Assembly: GCA_963693305.1 (NCBI GenBank)
Contig: OY855904.1
Span: 31,472,724-31,536,723, forward strand
DNA from: Meandrina meandrites
Lineage: Eukaryota; Cnidaria; Anthozoa; Scleractinia; Meandrinidae
DNA: 64,000 nt
Direction: 5' to 3'
Position numbers and translations under genes: made by a program. The notes under the pieces are model-generated. The model saw only the letters and a program-made list of their open reading frames with translations, made no database searches and had not been told where the DNA came from. Shown in pieces: positions 12,486 through 24,140 of the stretch; positions within the stretch are counted from its first letter, which is position 1; the number at the start of each line of letters is the position of its first letter.

Positions 12486-12735
12486 ATAGTTTTCGCTTAG
12501 GAAGAATAGCGTTTCAGCTAGCGTGAATAGCGCTCGCTTAGCCAGAACAGCATTCCGGTTAGCCTGAACAGCGCTCGCTTAGCCTGAATAGCACTCCGGT
12601 TAGCGTGAATAGCGCTCTGCTTAGCCTGAATAGCATTCCAGTTGGCCTGAATAGTGCTCCGCAGCTTAGACTGAATAGCACTCCGCTTAGCCTGAATAGC
12701 ATTCCGGTTGGCCTGAAAAGCGCTCTCTTTAGCTT
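12486..12735. repeat. Array of ~21-bp degenerate units
   Basis: About a dozen units of the form (G/T)CTTAGCCTGAATAGC(A/G)CTC repeat with spacing near 20-22 bases. The reverse complement array is at about 45660-45865 in the right arm. The minus-strand open frame here (Ala-Ile-Gln-Ala-Lys repeats) is a by-product. Confidence 0.85.
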
Positions 12736-13206
12736 GTTTACGTTTAGCTCTCAATAATGGTAATGGTAACACGATATATGCTAAGAGGGCTGCTGGTCAT
12801 CTGCAGTCCACATTTGTGGCACACCATTCAGTGTAGTTAGGCTTGTTCGGTTATGTCGTGATCCAGGCACAAAAATCAACTTCAAAAATTTAAAACTCGA
12901 TAACACGTACAAAATAATGCATCACTACTTAGAAATAGCTTTGTTTTTCACTATTTGCATTTGTCATTTTGAATTGTTTGACTAAGGAGCGAGAATTTCA
13001 AGCTAAGGTCGGAGAAATGTCAGGACAAAATTGAATAGTATTCAGTTGCATTTTATTCATTCGCTTTCGCTGTCAACGCATAGAAAATCCAACGTAGAAA
13101 TCATTGTTTTATTGTGAATCGCGGGCTAATATTCAAGTCCATTAGCCATATCTAGTACCTGCTGTTTTCTATACTAGCCGTGAAGATCATACACTCTTTT
13201 TTGACC

Positions 13207-14040
13207 TTACAAATTACAGTGAATGTATGAGATCAAATAGCGCGTACCGTGACGCTTACGTCACACGGTCTCAAACACAGAGTCTTGTCTGCCCGTGGGC
13301 AAACGCACTGTTGAAGAAGCGAATCGACGAGAAATGTTTTTACTTCACTGTGTGCAAGGTACAGTGAAGGTTGGAAATCATGCATTGCGCGCAACCTACA
13401 GATAATTCACTAATCTGCTAGCAGATTAGTGAATTATTTGTAATTTAGGCTGATCATGATTCCCAGAATTAACTGCAGGGAATATATATTTGTTAGAATA
13501 CATTCTATGTGACCGGGTGAACACTTTCGACGAGTCACAATCGAATAACATTTTTAATAAACGGCATGTCTTCTTCGGTGAGCGGTCAATGTTTATTTCG
13601 GCTATTTTGCCGGTGTCTCAAATCTTAATTTATGCGTTTTTGATCACGCACAAAAAAATAAAACTCCAGTTGTAGCTATTCCTCTTAAAATTAACTGACT
13701 TATTCTGGGCTCCAAAGACTATTAATTGGTTTGGTAAATGCAACGAAAGTGCCATCCATCGGCTTTTAATAAAGGAGGATGTTGTCGGCCGTCATCAACG
13801 GTCATTCATTGGTGACCACAAAAATATATGGCAGATCTACACGCATGAAATTTGTTTTTGTACTCATTTTTTATCTCTGGTTGCGGAAAACAGAACTTAA
13901 AGTAATAATTTGTTATGACCGGACCCCTGGATCGCGCACTGTAAGTACCTTTAACAAATCCTTAGAAAAAATAGATGGTATTGAATTTTAAGTAAACATA
14001 GAGAAAATAATAATAATAATAATAATTACAAAGATAGGAG
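13207..14040. other. Spacer with no recognised gene
   Basis: Unique-looking AT-rich sequence between the left arm and the next transposon. Apart from the palindrome at 13402-13437 and an AAT microsatellite near 14008-14026, I see nothing supportable. The small open frames have no recognisable similarity. Confidence 0.5.
13402..13437. repeat. 36-bp perfect palindrome
   Basis: The two 18-base halves are exact reverse complements, centred on TGCTAGCA at 13419/13420. It lies just outside the left arm of the inverted duplication. It may be the remnant of a foldback element or a cruciform-prone site. Confidence 0.9.
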
Positions 14041-15809
14041 CCCGGCGTTACCAATCGATGAAATCCATGATCGATTAAAATCGATATCAATCGATGGCAA
14101 TCGATATCAATTAATCGATTGATATTGATAATCGATGACGAAGATTTTTGTGACCTTATCGATTGGCATCGATTATTATCGATTGTCATCGATTGCTATC
14201 GATTGTCATCGATTATCACAATGCAGTTTTTGTATGAAATCTTTCCAAAATATAAGAAGGAGATTACTATGCCAGATTCAACAATTTTTGCAAATTATAA
14301 GGACCGTATTTTTATATTAAAACTCTCATTCAGCAGGCCTAAAAACAGTCAAAATTGACCACATTTTGTTCTTTATTTATTTTCTCACAAGGGATTTCTT
14401 ATTGAGAGGAAAGCCATACCTCTTTTGAAAGTTTATGAAATAAGCTTTCAGAAAAAAATACTTTTGTTCAAAACAACCCATAATATTTTTGCATACATTA
14501 ATTTAATTAACAGAAATTAGCATAAATTGACCCACAAAAGTGGACAAAAAGCAACAAACTTCACAATATTTTAAGGATATAAGGAAAAGTTCAACGCAAA
14601 AATGTTCCTTACTATATTGGCAACATATCCAGCAAGTTTGGCTGAAAAAGAATGATACTGAAATTTTTAGCAGTTTTTGGAATCAATGCGAGCTGTATGA
14701 AACTCGATCTTTTTGTTTACATCACTCTTCGGACAAATTCCACTCATTTATCTTTTAACCTGTTGGCCTAAAAACCATTTTCCTTCAAAAATATCGATCT
14801 CACTAAGCTCACATACAAACCAAGACATTTATTTCAAAGTTATCAACAAGGTTTCGAACGTAAAAGTCAACCATAATACAGCATTTCATTGTATTTCGAT
14901 CAGACCGCGTGATTTCAGGTCCCGTACTGTTTACTCAACTCTTACCCCGATTCATCGCTTAATTTTGCAGCTGACGATCCAAATCACTGTCTTTTTCACT
15001 TGAAATGCCATGGTTGCTGTAATCCTCTTTTTCCAGGAGCTGGAGAACTCTCTCTTAGCTAGAAGCGATGATTCATGATCACGAAAGCCGACGCCATGTT
15101 GAATTTGAAAAAACACTGAACGGGCGTATTCGTCGTGTAGGCCACATTGAAGTGTTTCAGCTGAAATTTGCGGAGGGACTGGGTAATTCTCTTGTCACGC
15201 TTTCTGCCAAATTTCGCAGCGATCGGATGCAAGGCAAATTTTTGCGAATTTTTTTCTAATTTCGGTCATGGGTGACCGACATTTAAAGGGCCTGCCGAAT
15301 GAGAGTTTTAAATGTCTAATGTTTCTGGATTATCCTTTCCCTGTCTTGGCCTCTCCATCTCCCCTTTCTGGGCCCTTTTGATCCACACGGTAGCTCCTAC
15401 CACGCCCGGTTGTCACTGTACTGGGGTCTACTAGACGATGAACAGTAAATTAACAAGCAACAAACATTAAAAAGAAATTACAATGCATAAGCGATTTCTC
15501 TCCACAGAGGTTTTCTCAGTTTCTTAGCTTCTTGCTTCTAACTCAAGTGAAAATGAGTTGCCAAGCGATCAAAAGTGAGACGCGCGAAGCGGCGAAAACT
15601 CGCCACTACGCGACTCGTTTGTCGTTGCTTCGCGGCTCAATTTCACTTGGAACATCAATCGATGCCAATCGATGAAAACTGTTTTTGTGACTATCGATTG
15701 GTCATTGATTGGCCGATACCAATCGATATCAATTAGCTAATTTTATCGATTGATATCGATTTATCGATTGAATTTCCGATCATCGATTTCATCGATTGGT
15801 AACGCCGGG
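14041..15809. mobile_element. DNA transposon with 25-bp inverted ends and ATCGAT subterminal arrays
   Basis: The ends are exact inverted repeats of about 25 bases starting CCCGGCGTTACCAATCGATG. Just inside each end is a cluster of ATCGAT hexamers in near-palindromic contexts: about 13 between 14052 and 14215, and about 9 between 15657 and 15800. Such subterminal clusters are typical transposase-binding regions. The internal ~1.4 kb has no recognisable transposase, so the copy is probably non-autonomous. I see no convincing target duplication. Confidence 0.75.
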
Positions 15810-16511
15810 TCTTTTAGGGGTCTGCATAACGTTCGGCCACACCCAGATTGGTCTCTTTTAGGGTTTAAATTCAAAATTTCAGACGAGCATCTCCGTCCCT
15901 TCCATATGGGAGTCCCCCCGGGGTGTAAACACGCTGTAACTTCGCCCGAACATCGATATGTTTGATCGATCTAAAAGATGATAATTTTGCAACAAGCGAA
16001 AACTCCCACTTGAACAGACATCTCATCAAACGAAATCGAAATATTGTATGACATCGACAAACAAGAAATGGTAATTCCAAGTTATAAATCTTGACTAATC
16101 TGCGTGGTTGGCCGCCAAGCGAGTTTCGCGCGAAACATTATAATAATTCATCTGCCGCCTAAAATGAAAACTGATCTTTCGCCAGTGACGATGATCGATC
16201 CACACTTGGTTTGACACATTATAACACCTTCCCCAGCCACAGCAAAATTATCTCTGCGTGAAACGGTACTTACAGTAGAAATCTTGTGCGTCCTGTCAGG
16301 AACAACAATTTTCTCAAGTTTTATTTCGAACACAGGATTTTAAATATTCTTGAGATTTTGAGATCAGTTAACCGGGAGGCGTAGGTGATCGTCTAGACTT
16401 TCTGCTCTGAAGGGCGCGTGGGATTGATAATTGTTTGTAAAACCAGGAACACCCCGGATCACCCCCGGAACACCAAAAATTTTTCAACACTGTAATACAG
16501 GATTAATATAT
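15810..16511. other. Intergenic, nothing recognised
   Basis: No gene, RNA or repeat family can be supported. Short open frames on both strands look like chance frames. Confidence 0.5.
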
Positions 16512-16592
16512 AGATTTAGGCAGGCCTAAAAGCGGAGCTCCTGTTTATTTATTTTTTTGGTTGAGTTTGCACTGTTTCCCAATTAATACTTA

Positions 16593-17568
16593 GCTTCACA
16601 CTAGAGCTTTTAAGTATGGTCTAAGTGCACTTGGAACCTACTTTGAGTGTGAATGGGTAAAACGTAGTTACTTGAACTTTTCTATGTGCCCATGGAAATG
16701 TTCATAGTTCAAAAAAGCCGAAGTACGCCGCCAAGTATGGTCTACACCACACTTGAGAACACACTTGACCAATAGGAAATTGGAAGCCAACTGCTTTCCA
16801 CGTGTAGCGGTACAACGATTCTGATGGACTGACAGATAGAATTTTTCTTAATTTAACTCTCCAGCGCGCTCAAAATGGATGGTTTCAGGTACTCATTAGA
16901 GTGTGAGAATTCCGCGATGGAACAGTCTTATATGTAAGTATACTTTTTAAAGAAAGGAAAGAAAAGTCGATATAAATGGTAATAAACGTATTATCCAGCA
17001 TCTCTTCCAATAGATGCGAATGGGCAACTGAACCAGCCCGTGTATCCAGCAGGTCATTTTTTGCAGCTCAACAACTTCAACAAGCAGAACTTGAAGCAGC
17101 GAATGTTCCAAACAACCCATGTACGAGCCAGGAACGTTGGACGAGTCACACGGAAATGCAGTTTCCATAGCGGATCCAAGCCCTACGGCGATTTCTTTGA
17201 CGAAAACTGCGTTGTTAAACCATTCTACTGAAATACAGGACGTCGCTTGCTGCTTTGCGTTACTGCCAAGTACTCGTTAACAACGAAGTACCTATGCATG
17301 TCTTGTAATGTTAAAAGTCTTCGGATTAAAAGTAACATCAAAATGAATAGGAAAGTACAAAAAACTCTTTTCCATTGCAAAGGCCTCGTGATTTTGCTGG
17401 CGAGCAAACGTGTTTGTGATATGTGTGACTGATTTTACCTCGAAAGTTGATTGACGGCAATGCCTCAAGTAATCTATTTTGCCATCAGGTGTGAAGCCAA
17501 TTTTTCTAAAGCGCGACTTGAGATTTTCAAGTGCGTACTTGAAACTTACTTAGGTTCTAGTGTGAAGC
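16593..17568. mobile_element. Non-autonomous DNA transposon with GCTTCACACTAGA ends
   Basis: Inverted ends GCTTCACACTAGA (16593-16605) and its complement at 17556-17568 bound a ~976-bp insertion that is absent from copy A, where AATTAATACGTAGCC is continuous. The flanks (TAATACTTAG, TAATAAGTAG) suggest an imperfect 9-10-bp target duplication. The interior has short open frames only. Confidence 0.7.
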
Positions 17569-17712
17569 CAAGTAATAAGTAGCCACACTATTTCTAAGCG
17601 TATACGGTTGCCCATATAGGTACATGTCGCTGCACTTTACTGGGTTCCTCATGCACGTACGCACGTAGGCGCACGCATCAAATTTTAGTGTAAAGACTTT
17701 TCATAACTCTAA

Positions 17713-18535
17713 GGGCCAATTCGCACTAGCGGGCAAATTTTGTAACAATTGGTAGATTTCATCACTTTTGTGTCACTTGTTACAGAAAACAAGTGCGGAT
17801 ACGTTTTTTGAGACCTAGAACTTGTCCAACAATTCAGGAAAACAAAGAAGCAGTTGTATTTTGATTGGTCCGCGTTGCACGCGCGATACATTTTGTCAAA
17901 CAATCGCAAAAACAAGTGCGAACGACTTGTTGGACAAGGGAAAATTTTGTCAAAACGGACAAATCTTCAAAGGGGCCGATGTCCTGCCTCGAGGCAGGAC
18001 AACTCATGACAAGTCGCATTCCAACGCCCCTCGTAATGCCAGATAACAATACGTTGTTGATTGGCTATTGTGTTTGGTCTGGATTGTACTAAAAAACAAC
18101 AAGAGAAATTTTTCCGCGATAGGCGGCAAAACATGTTTGTGTGCCGAGGAGAGGTCGTGGAAGGATGGTAATACCGGGGTTGGAACAAAAGAATGCGGAG
18201 GAAACCAGTTTGCGCTGATAAATGGAGGGGAAAAGAAATAGTTTTTTTTGCGACATTTTCCCCGCACGAGCACTAAAACATCAGTACACGCGCACTTCAA
18301 ATGCAAATCGTTTCAACATTTTTCACCACGTGGACCTGCCTGATTATTTGATGCTTGCACAAGACGACCGTGCCGAGAAATGTACAAGGATGCCAGAAGC
18401 ACGTGCAGAGCTATTGTACTAATTATTACACCTTTTGTTTTCTTCAAAATGTCTCTGACTTGTCGCGACAATTTTTTTTTTGTCAAAAATGTTATGACTG
18501 ACATTTAAAACTTGTCCGCTAGTGCGAATCGGCCC
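17713..18535. mobile_element. Harbinger-like MITE, copy 1 (GGGCC ends, TAA duplication)
   Basis: An 823-bp element whose ends start GGGCC(A/G)ATTCGCACTAGCGG. It is flanked by TAA at 17710-17712 and 18536-18538. A 3-bp TAA/TTA-type duplication and G-rich ends fit the PIF/Harbinger class. A second, very similar copy is at 22986-23794. The overlapping open frames shared by the copies (both strands) have no recognisable domains. Confidence 0.75.
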
Positions 18536-19549
18536 TAAGGGTAATTCAATGTAAAAAGGACCTTGATGAAGGCGAAGAAATTTGTTTTGATTTACTTCAA
18601 AACAGTCAAGGCAAAAAGATCAAATCAAGGCAAAACAAAGTGAACTCGCGGCTAAACAAAATGAACTCACACCACAACAAAGAAAATCACAGCGGCAAAA
18701 CTAACTCAGCAAATTCATTGGGGGCGGTTTAAGTCATTTTTAAGCAGTTTTTCTGTGTAAGAATTGTGACAGTTTATGATTTAGGAAGTGGTGCTCGCTG
18801 TCTATTAAGCTTAAAATGTAGTTTTGAACCATCTTCTGGTTTGGTTGCATGATTAACTACGCTGCATGTTTTATCGTACACATTGCTAAATACACACTCA
18901 CCGAAATGACAAAAATGCAAGCGAGAGAAATAGAGCAGTTGGTTAATAAATCGTTTAATCGTTGGTGTGAAGTATCGTTGCCGAAGGTTTACTCGTTTTT
19001 TGCTTTGATTTGTTTGCGGGATTTTTCTGCAAATGCAGCCCGCGAAATCATGTTTTTGATCCGTGTAGCTCAATAATTTAATATTCTTTTCAAAATCCAA
19101 CGATAAACACAAATTTGAAACGAAACATTTAATAGGCAAAAGTGTACAGAAGTGATTAAAGCTAAGAGGTTTGAAAGCAGCCGTTTTAACGGAATTTAAG
19201 CTTATAATTGACGAGAAGATCTGTAAACCGACGCAACATCGAATTCGTTCATAAATGAAGTATAAACAGATTCTCACAACAAAATGTGGACATCTAAGTT
19301 TGTTACCTCATATTTTGAGAAGGCTTGTAAATTCTGCAGGGCAAAGCTTTCAAACCAGCCACTGCACCGATCCAAAGCGGCTCTGTGATTGGCCATCTCG
19401 CGAGAACAATGGAAGATTTTTTTAAAATAAGAATTGCCTTCCTATTTGTCGCTAGTAAAACCTCTCCTACTGTCGTCATGCTCATTTCTGTGGTACGAAT
19501 ACTTGCTGGTTTTTCCTACTCTGTTAGTGATAGTGAATGTATTGTTGTT

Positions 19550-20026
19550 ACCGAGCGTACCGATTGTACCGATTGTACCGACTGTACCGATTGTACCGAC
19601 TGTACCGACTGTACCGACTGTACCGACTGTACCGATTGTACCGACTGTACCGACTGTACCGATTGTACCGACTGTACCGACTGTACCGACTGTACCGACT
19701 GTACCGACTGTACCGACTGTACCGACTGTACCGACTGTACCGACTGTACCGATTGTACCGACTGTACCGACTGTACCGACTGTACCGACTGTACCGAGCG
19801 TACCGAGCGTACCGACTGTACCGAATGTACCGACTGTACCGATTGTACCGACTGTACCGAGTGTACCGAGTGTACCGACTGTACCGACTGTACCGATTGT
19901 ACCGACTGTACCGACTGTACCGAGCGTACCGACTGTACCGACTGTACCGACTGTACCGACTGTACCGACTGTACCGACTGTACCGACTGTACCGACTGTA
20001 CCGAGCGTACCGACTGTACCGAGCGT
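19550..20026. repeat. 9-bp minisatellite (GACTGTACC)n, ~53 units
   Basis: Units are GACTGTACC with GATTGTACC, GAGCGTACC, GAGTGTACC and GAATGTACC variants, all kept exactly at 9 bases. Because 9 is a multiple of 3 and no stop fits the unit, long open frames appear on both strands (repeats of Thr-Asp-Cys, Val-Pro-Thr, Tyr-Arg-Leu and Thr-Val-Gly). These are not convincing genes. Confidence 0.95.
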
Positions 20027-21803
20027 ACAGATCAAGGTATTCTTGTAATAGTTAGTGCATGGTAATGGAACGTTGAGTTTGTTCTCAGAGTCCATTAGGT
20101 TCTACACGGTTTCTCGTTTTTCAAATTTAGTGAAAAGATAGTCTGGAGCCAACCCGTGTAGAAACCTGTAAAATAATGTGGTCCTTTGAATTTGCTGCTG
20201 GCGTGTTAGATTCGTCCATCCTAAATCACCGGAGTACGCGTCACAACCTTGTTCCCAGTATCTCTCACTTTTAGGGAGGCGCTGTTAACGTTTTTTAATT
20301 ACGCCAGAAACTCATAAGGAGTTGAAACGTGTAACGCGCGTTCACAGCGTTCGAATATTCAGTTTTGCCAAGTACCATATTTGGCAACACAAAGAGTTTG
20401 TAAGTGAATGATTTACACACGTAACGACACACGCAACAAAATTTTCGCTTTTGCGATAACTCGCTTGAATTTCGACCAAAACGCCATAAATTACTCACAT
20501 AAACTAAAGAAATTCATTACAGTATCAAGTAAAGTTCTCCAGACCGACTGAATGACGACGAAACAGAAGAATTTAACCAATTTTAACTTTATTCAACCCA
20601 AATTGTTCAAAAACAAGATTACGCCATTACGCGCGAGCTAGCGCGCGCTGTGAATTTAGTCCAGATATTGCAATTTTGATTGGTTTAATTTTTTCTCGTG
20701 ATTCTCCGCATAAGCGCGCGCACACAACATTATGCGATTTCCTTCAGGTTAAGCTCGGCAGGGAAATAAATTTTGTTTTTCTTCTAAACGAGCACGGTGA
20801 TCCCCATTTTTTAATGCATTAATTTAATTGACATACGGTTTGACTACAATATATCGCGATTTAAAGAAACTACTTTGAGATATTTTATTTTGCAATAAAG
20901 GCGGAGATAAAGTACCTAAAAAGATCTCATAGCATGGTAACAGTTTGAGTGCAGTTAACAAAACCTTATCGAAACGGTTTAGCACTCAAGCTGTTCCCGC
21001 GAGAGAAAAAAAGGATTTGAAGTTATCCGTAATTCAGTTTGGATGGACTTCTAATATTCATTTATTCGATATTTTGAAACGGGTAGTGATTTGCGTGGTT
21101 TCCTCTTCGACCTCTTCTTGGTTGTAGCTATACCCAGCCCTCCTCGCGATGCCCCGATCGATCAGGCAGATAAGCACATGTTGCACAATATTATAAAGAG
21201 TTAACGCAGAAATGCTGATTTTTGACCAAAACGATTTCAGGGTCAAGACACAAACAGCACATATTCAAATTGGTCAAGCTAATCGTTACTATTCGGAGTA
21301 TTCGGCCATTATTCACTTTGTTTTCTCACACAGTCCGGCAAAAACACGCGAGTTTCGTGTTCGTTCTCGTGCATTCTGAGAGTGCAGCGAATCGGCCAGC
21401 ACCAACGTCTCCTCCATTAACAGCGCTATTAAAATGGAAAGGTCAAATCTGTGATCTTACCTTCAATTTTGCCTTTAAACTTTCCTCCAGAGAAATAAGC
21501 ACGCTTGGTTGATGGAAATCTTCACCTTTCGCCGGCAGTCGCTCTAGGTCTCCCGCCAAAATTTAGGTCACGTTGGGTCATGCGTGACCGAAAACAATGT
21601 TTCACTGACACATTTCGGAAGCCGTGTATACAGCATGTTTACATAGTATGTCAAGGCGAGGAGGTAAATAAATATACAGAATATATTAACCTTTCCTTCC
21701 GTGGAAACAACGATCGCATCGCATGAAGAACAGGGTTGCCTAGCATGTTATTATTGGAATCATATCTATCGAAGAGAGAAACTTTCAATTTAGAGAAAAC
21801 ATT

Positions 21804-22388
21804 AGACTGCCGGACACGGAGTATTTTGAAATTCGTGTCCGGCAAACATATTTGCAACAAAACAACAAACTCGGCGTACTTCGGCGACAATCGTAAATTT
21901 CTTAGAAAGAAATACAAGAATAGCAGAACCTAGCATTATGTTGTTCGAATCTATCGAGTAGAAAACCAAACATATTAGACTGCCGGACACGGAGTATTTA
22001 GAAATTCGTGTCCGGAAGCTGGCGGCAAGCATATTTGTAACAAAACAACAAAATCGGCGTACTTCGGCGACAATCGTAAATTTCTTAGCAAGAAATACAA
22101 GAAAAGCATTGCCTATCATGATGCTGTTCGAATCTATCGAGTAGAAAACCAAAAATACTCGACTGCCGGACACGGAGTATTTAGAAATTCCTGTCCGGAA
22201 GCTGGCGGCAAGCTTCTAAGTCACGGGTTCGATTTATACACTGAGGGCGCCGATAATAAACACAAAACCTCGCACTGCGGTGAAATTCGTGAAGTTTTCA
22301 GGTATGTTAACACGTAAATGATGGTATTAATTGAAATTTGAAAATATATTCGACTGCCGGACACGGAGTATTTTGGAAAACCTGTCCG
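21804..22388. repeat. Four tandem ~180-bp units, most with a CCGGACACG hairpin
   Basis: GACTGCCGGACACGGAGTATT occurs at about 21804, 21978, 22161 and 22351. In the first two units CCGGACACG is followed ~15 bases later by its complement CGTGTCCGG, a 9-bp stem; the third and fourth have one mismatch in the second half. Units also share GGCGTACTTCGGCGACAATC. Confidence 0.8.
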
Positions 22389-22985
22389 GCTGCCAGACAT
22401 ATAGACACATGCGTTCGAGGTTCGAGTGGCAGGGTATTCTGCAGTTAAGTGGTAAGCTCAATGTTCTTGTTATTATGCATTTCAGATTCATCGTCCATTT
22501 ATTACTTTACTTTAGGATTATTAAATCGGTTTCCAGCACTCAGTAAAGACATGTTAAAACGCATAAGAACGTTAAAAGTCTTAAGAAAGAGTTCAACACT
22601 TACCGCAGCTTACCGCTATTAACACATGACTATAAATCCTTCGTCCGCTACTCCGTCTGAAACATTCGCTTTGTTCAGTGACGATTTAAGAAAAAATAAC
22701 TTAAACAACACTGTGGAAGCGATATTTTAAAAAAAACTACGCACAACACGATGCTCACGTGTCCCACACGAACGACTTCTCGTCGACAAGGGCTCCAAAC
22801 GAAAAGACAAGCCAAAGCTTGCATGTGATTGGTTCGGTACATTGCGGTACGGAAGTGATCGAGAGTAGCCAATCACAGAGCCGCTTTGGATCGGTGCAGT
22901 ACTACTGGCCAAATAACATCCGAGACGAAGCCACGAAAACGGTAGTTTCGTCCAATGTTCGTAATAATCTCACACCACCAACATA

Positions 22986-23794
22986 GGGCCAATTCGCACT
23001 AGCGGACAAATTTTGTAACAATTGGTAGATTTCATCATTAATGTGTCACTTGTTACAGAAAACAAGTGCGAATACGTTTTTTGAGACCTAGAACTTGTCA
23101 AACAATTCAGAAAAACAAAGAAACAGTTGTCTTATGATTGGTCCGCGTTGCACGCGTGATACATTTTGTCAAACAATCGCAAAAACAAGTGCGAACGACT
23201 TGTTGGACAAGGGAAAATTTTGTCAAAACGGACAAATCTTCAAAGGGGCCGATGTCCTGCTTCAAGGCAGGACAAGTCATGACAAGTCGCATTCCAACGC
23301 CCCTTGTAATGCCAGATAACAATACGTTGTTGATTGGCTATTGTGTTTGGTCTGGATTGTACTAATAAAAAACAACACGCGAAATTTTTCCGCGATAGGC
23401 GGCAAAACATGTTTGTATGCCGAGGTGAGGTCGTGGAAGGATGGTAATACCGGGGTTGGAACAAATGAATGCGGAGGGAACCAGTTTGTGCCGATAAATG
23501 GAGGGGAAAAGAAATAGTTTACTTGCGACATTTTCCCCGCACGAGAACAAAAACATCACTATACGCGCTCTTCAAATGCAAATTTTCACCACGTGGACCT
23601 GCCTGATTATTTGATGTTTGCACAAGACGACCGTGCCGAGAAATGTACTAGGACACCAGAAGCACGTGCAGAGCTATTGTAATAATAATTACACCTTTTG
23701 TTTTCTTCAAAATGTCTCTGACTTGTCGCGACAATTTTGTTTTTGTCAAAAATGTTATGACATTTAAAACTTGTCCGCTAGTGCGAATCGGCCC
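22986..23794. mobile_element. Harbinger-like MITE, copy 2
   Basis: Same family as 17713-18535 (809 bp, ends GGGCCAATTCGCACTAGCGG), flanked by ATA at 22983-22985 and 23795-23797. It inserted into the tail of repeat copy B, as comparison with 1300-1320 shows. Confidence 0.75.
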
Positions 23795-23928
23795 ATATGC
23801 ATAATCTGAATTATCAGCGAAGATCAATATCTTTCTTCCTTTCGGTGTAGCTTTTAACATTCTTTTATCCGTCACTTCAGTCAACTTGAAGTATACAAAA
23901 TAAATAAAAATAAATGAAATAAATATAT

Positions 23929-24076
23929 GTTATTTGCCGGCTGGGAGGTCCGTATCGTGAAAAACTGTGACCGAGGTCTTGAAAATGCTGCCCTCGGCCT
24001 GCGGCCTCGGGCAGCATTTTCAAGACCTCGGTCACAGTTTTTCACGATACGGACCGACCCAAAGCCGGTAAATAAC
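23929..24076. mobile_element. Foldback element with ~50-bp perfect arms
   Basis: The stem runs from 23929 (GTTATTTGCCGGCT) to 24076; the inner ~50 bases beginning GGTCCGTATCGTG pair exactly with 24003-24053 around a short CCTGCGG loop. It ends 64 bases before the left end of the Polinton. A related-looking foldback lies on the other side at 42199-42356. Confidence 0.85.
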
Positions 24077-24135
24077 TTATTTATTTTTTTCTTACTTGCT
24101 TAAAAAAAATCTAAAAAGATTTTCTCGCAAAATGT

Positions 24136-24140
24136 AATTG
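24136..24140. other. Left target-site duplication of the Polinton (AATTG)
   Basis: AATTG at 24136-24140 is repeated at 41247-41251. If the element boundary is moved one base, a 6-bp TAATTG match is obtained (24135-24140 and 41246-41251), the length usual for Polintons. Confidence 0.75.

Larger units (their letters stand above)
3091..13206. repeat. Left arm of large inverted duplication
   Basis: The segment matches the reverse complement of 45219-52818 almost throughout: the AT-rich block near 3320-3370, all visible exons and introns of the CUB gene, the tetranucleotide array, the hAT-like MITE, the short-repeat array at 12486-12735 and the unique sequence ending near 13203. The left arm is about 2.5 kb longer. 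Most of that comes from two transposon differences (5846-7048, and the long form of the element at 10793-12127). The left boundary could lie further out because the matching end of the right arm runs into an assembly gap. Confidence 0.85.
19361..22900. mobile_element. 3.5-kb DNA transposon with ~31-bp inverted ends, carrying a minisatellite
   Basis: Inverted ends begin ACTGCACCGATCCAAAGCGG and match for about 31 bases. In copy A the host sequence is continuous (CAAACCAGCCAAATAACATC), so the whole block is an insertion. It contains the 9-bp minisatellite at 19550-20026 and a four-unit tandem array at 21804-22388. I see no transposase, so it is non-autonomous. The exact target duplication is unclear. 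Confidence 0.7.
16512..23885. repeat. Dispersed repeat unit, copy B, split by nested insertions
   Basis: The pieces 16512-16592, 17569-17712, 18536-19360, 22901-22985 and 23795-23885 together follow copy A (1-1425) in order and orientation. The intervening blocks are separate transposons with their own inverted ends. The open frame at 18774-19277 (minus) runs through this unit but is not conserved in copy A, so I do not call it a gene. Confidence 0.75.

Noticed and set aside
12518..12772. Ala-Ile-Gln-Ala-Lys repeat protein on the minus strand
   Set aside because: It comes from a ~21-bp tandem array; the right-arm copy is interrupted.
17834..18306. Shared open frames on both strands in the two Harbinger-like MITE copies
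   Set aside because: The frames persist only because the copies are young and nearly identical. No transposase or DNA-binding motif is visible.
18774..19277. 167-codon minus-strand frame in repeat copy B
   Set aside because: The corresponding part of copy A is split into several short frames, so the frame is not conserved.
19385..20095. Long open frames on both strands with Thr-Asp-Cys, Val-Pro-Thr, Tyr-Arg-Leu or Thr-Val-Gly repeats
   Set aside because: All follow from a stop-free 9-bp minisatellite read in different frames. There is no splice or start context and no flanking conserved domain.
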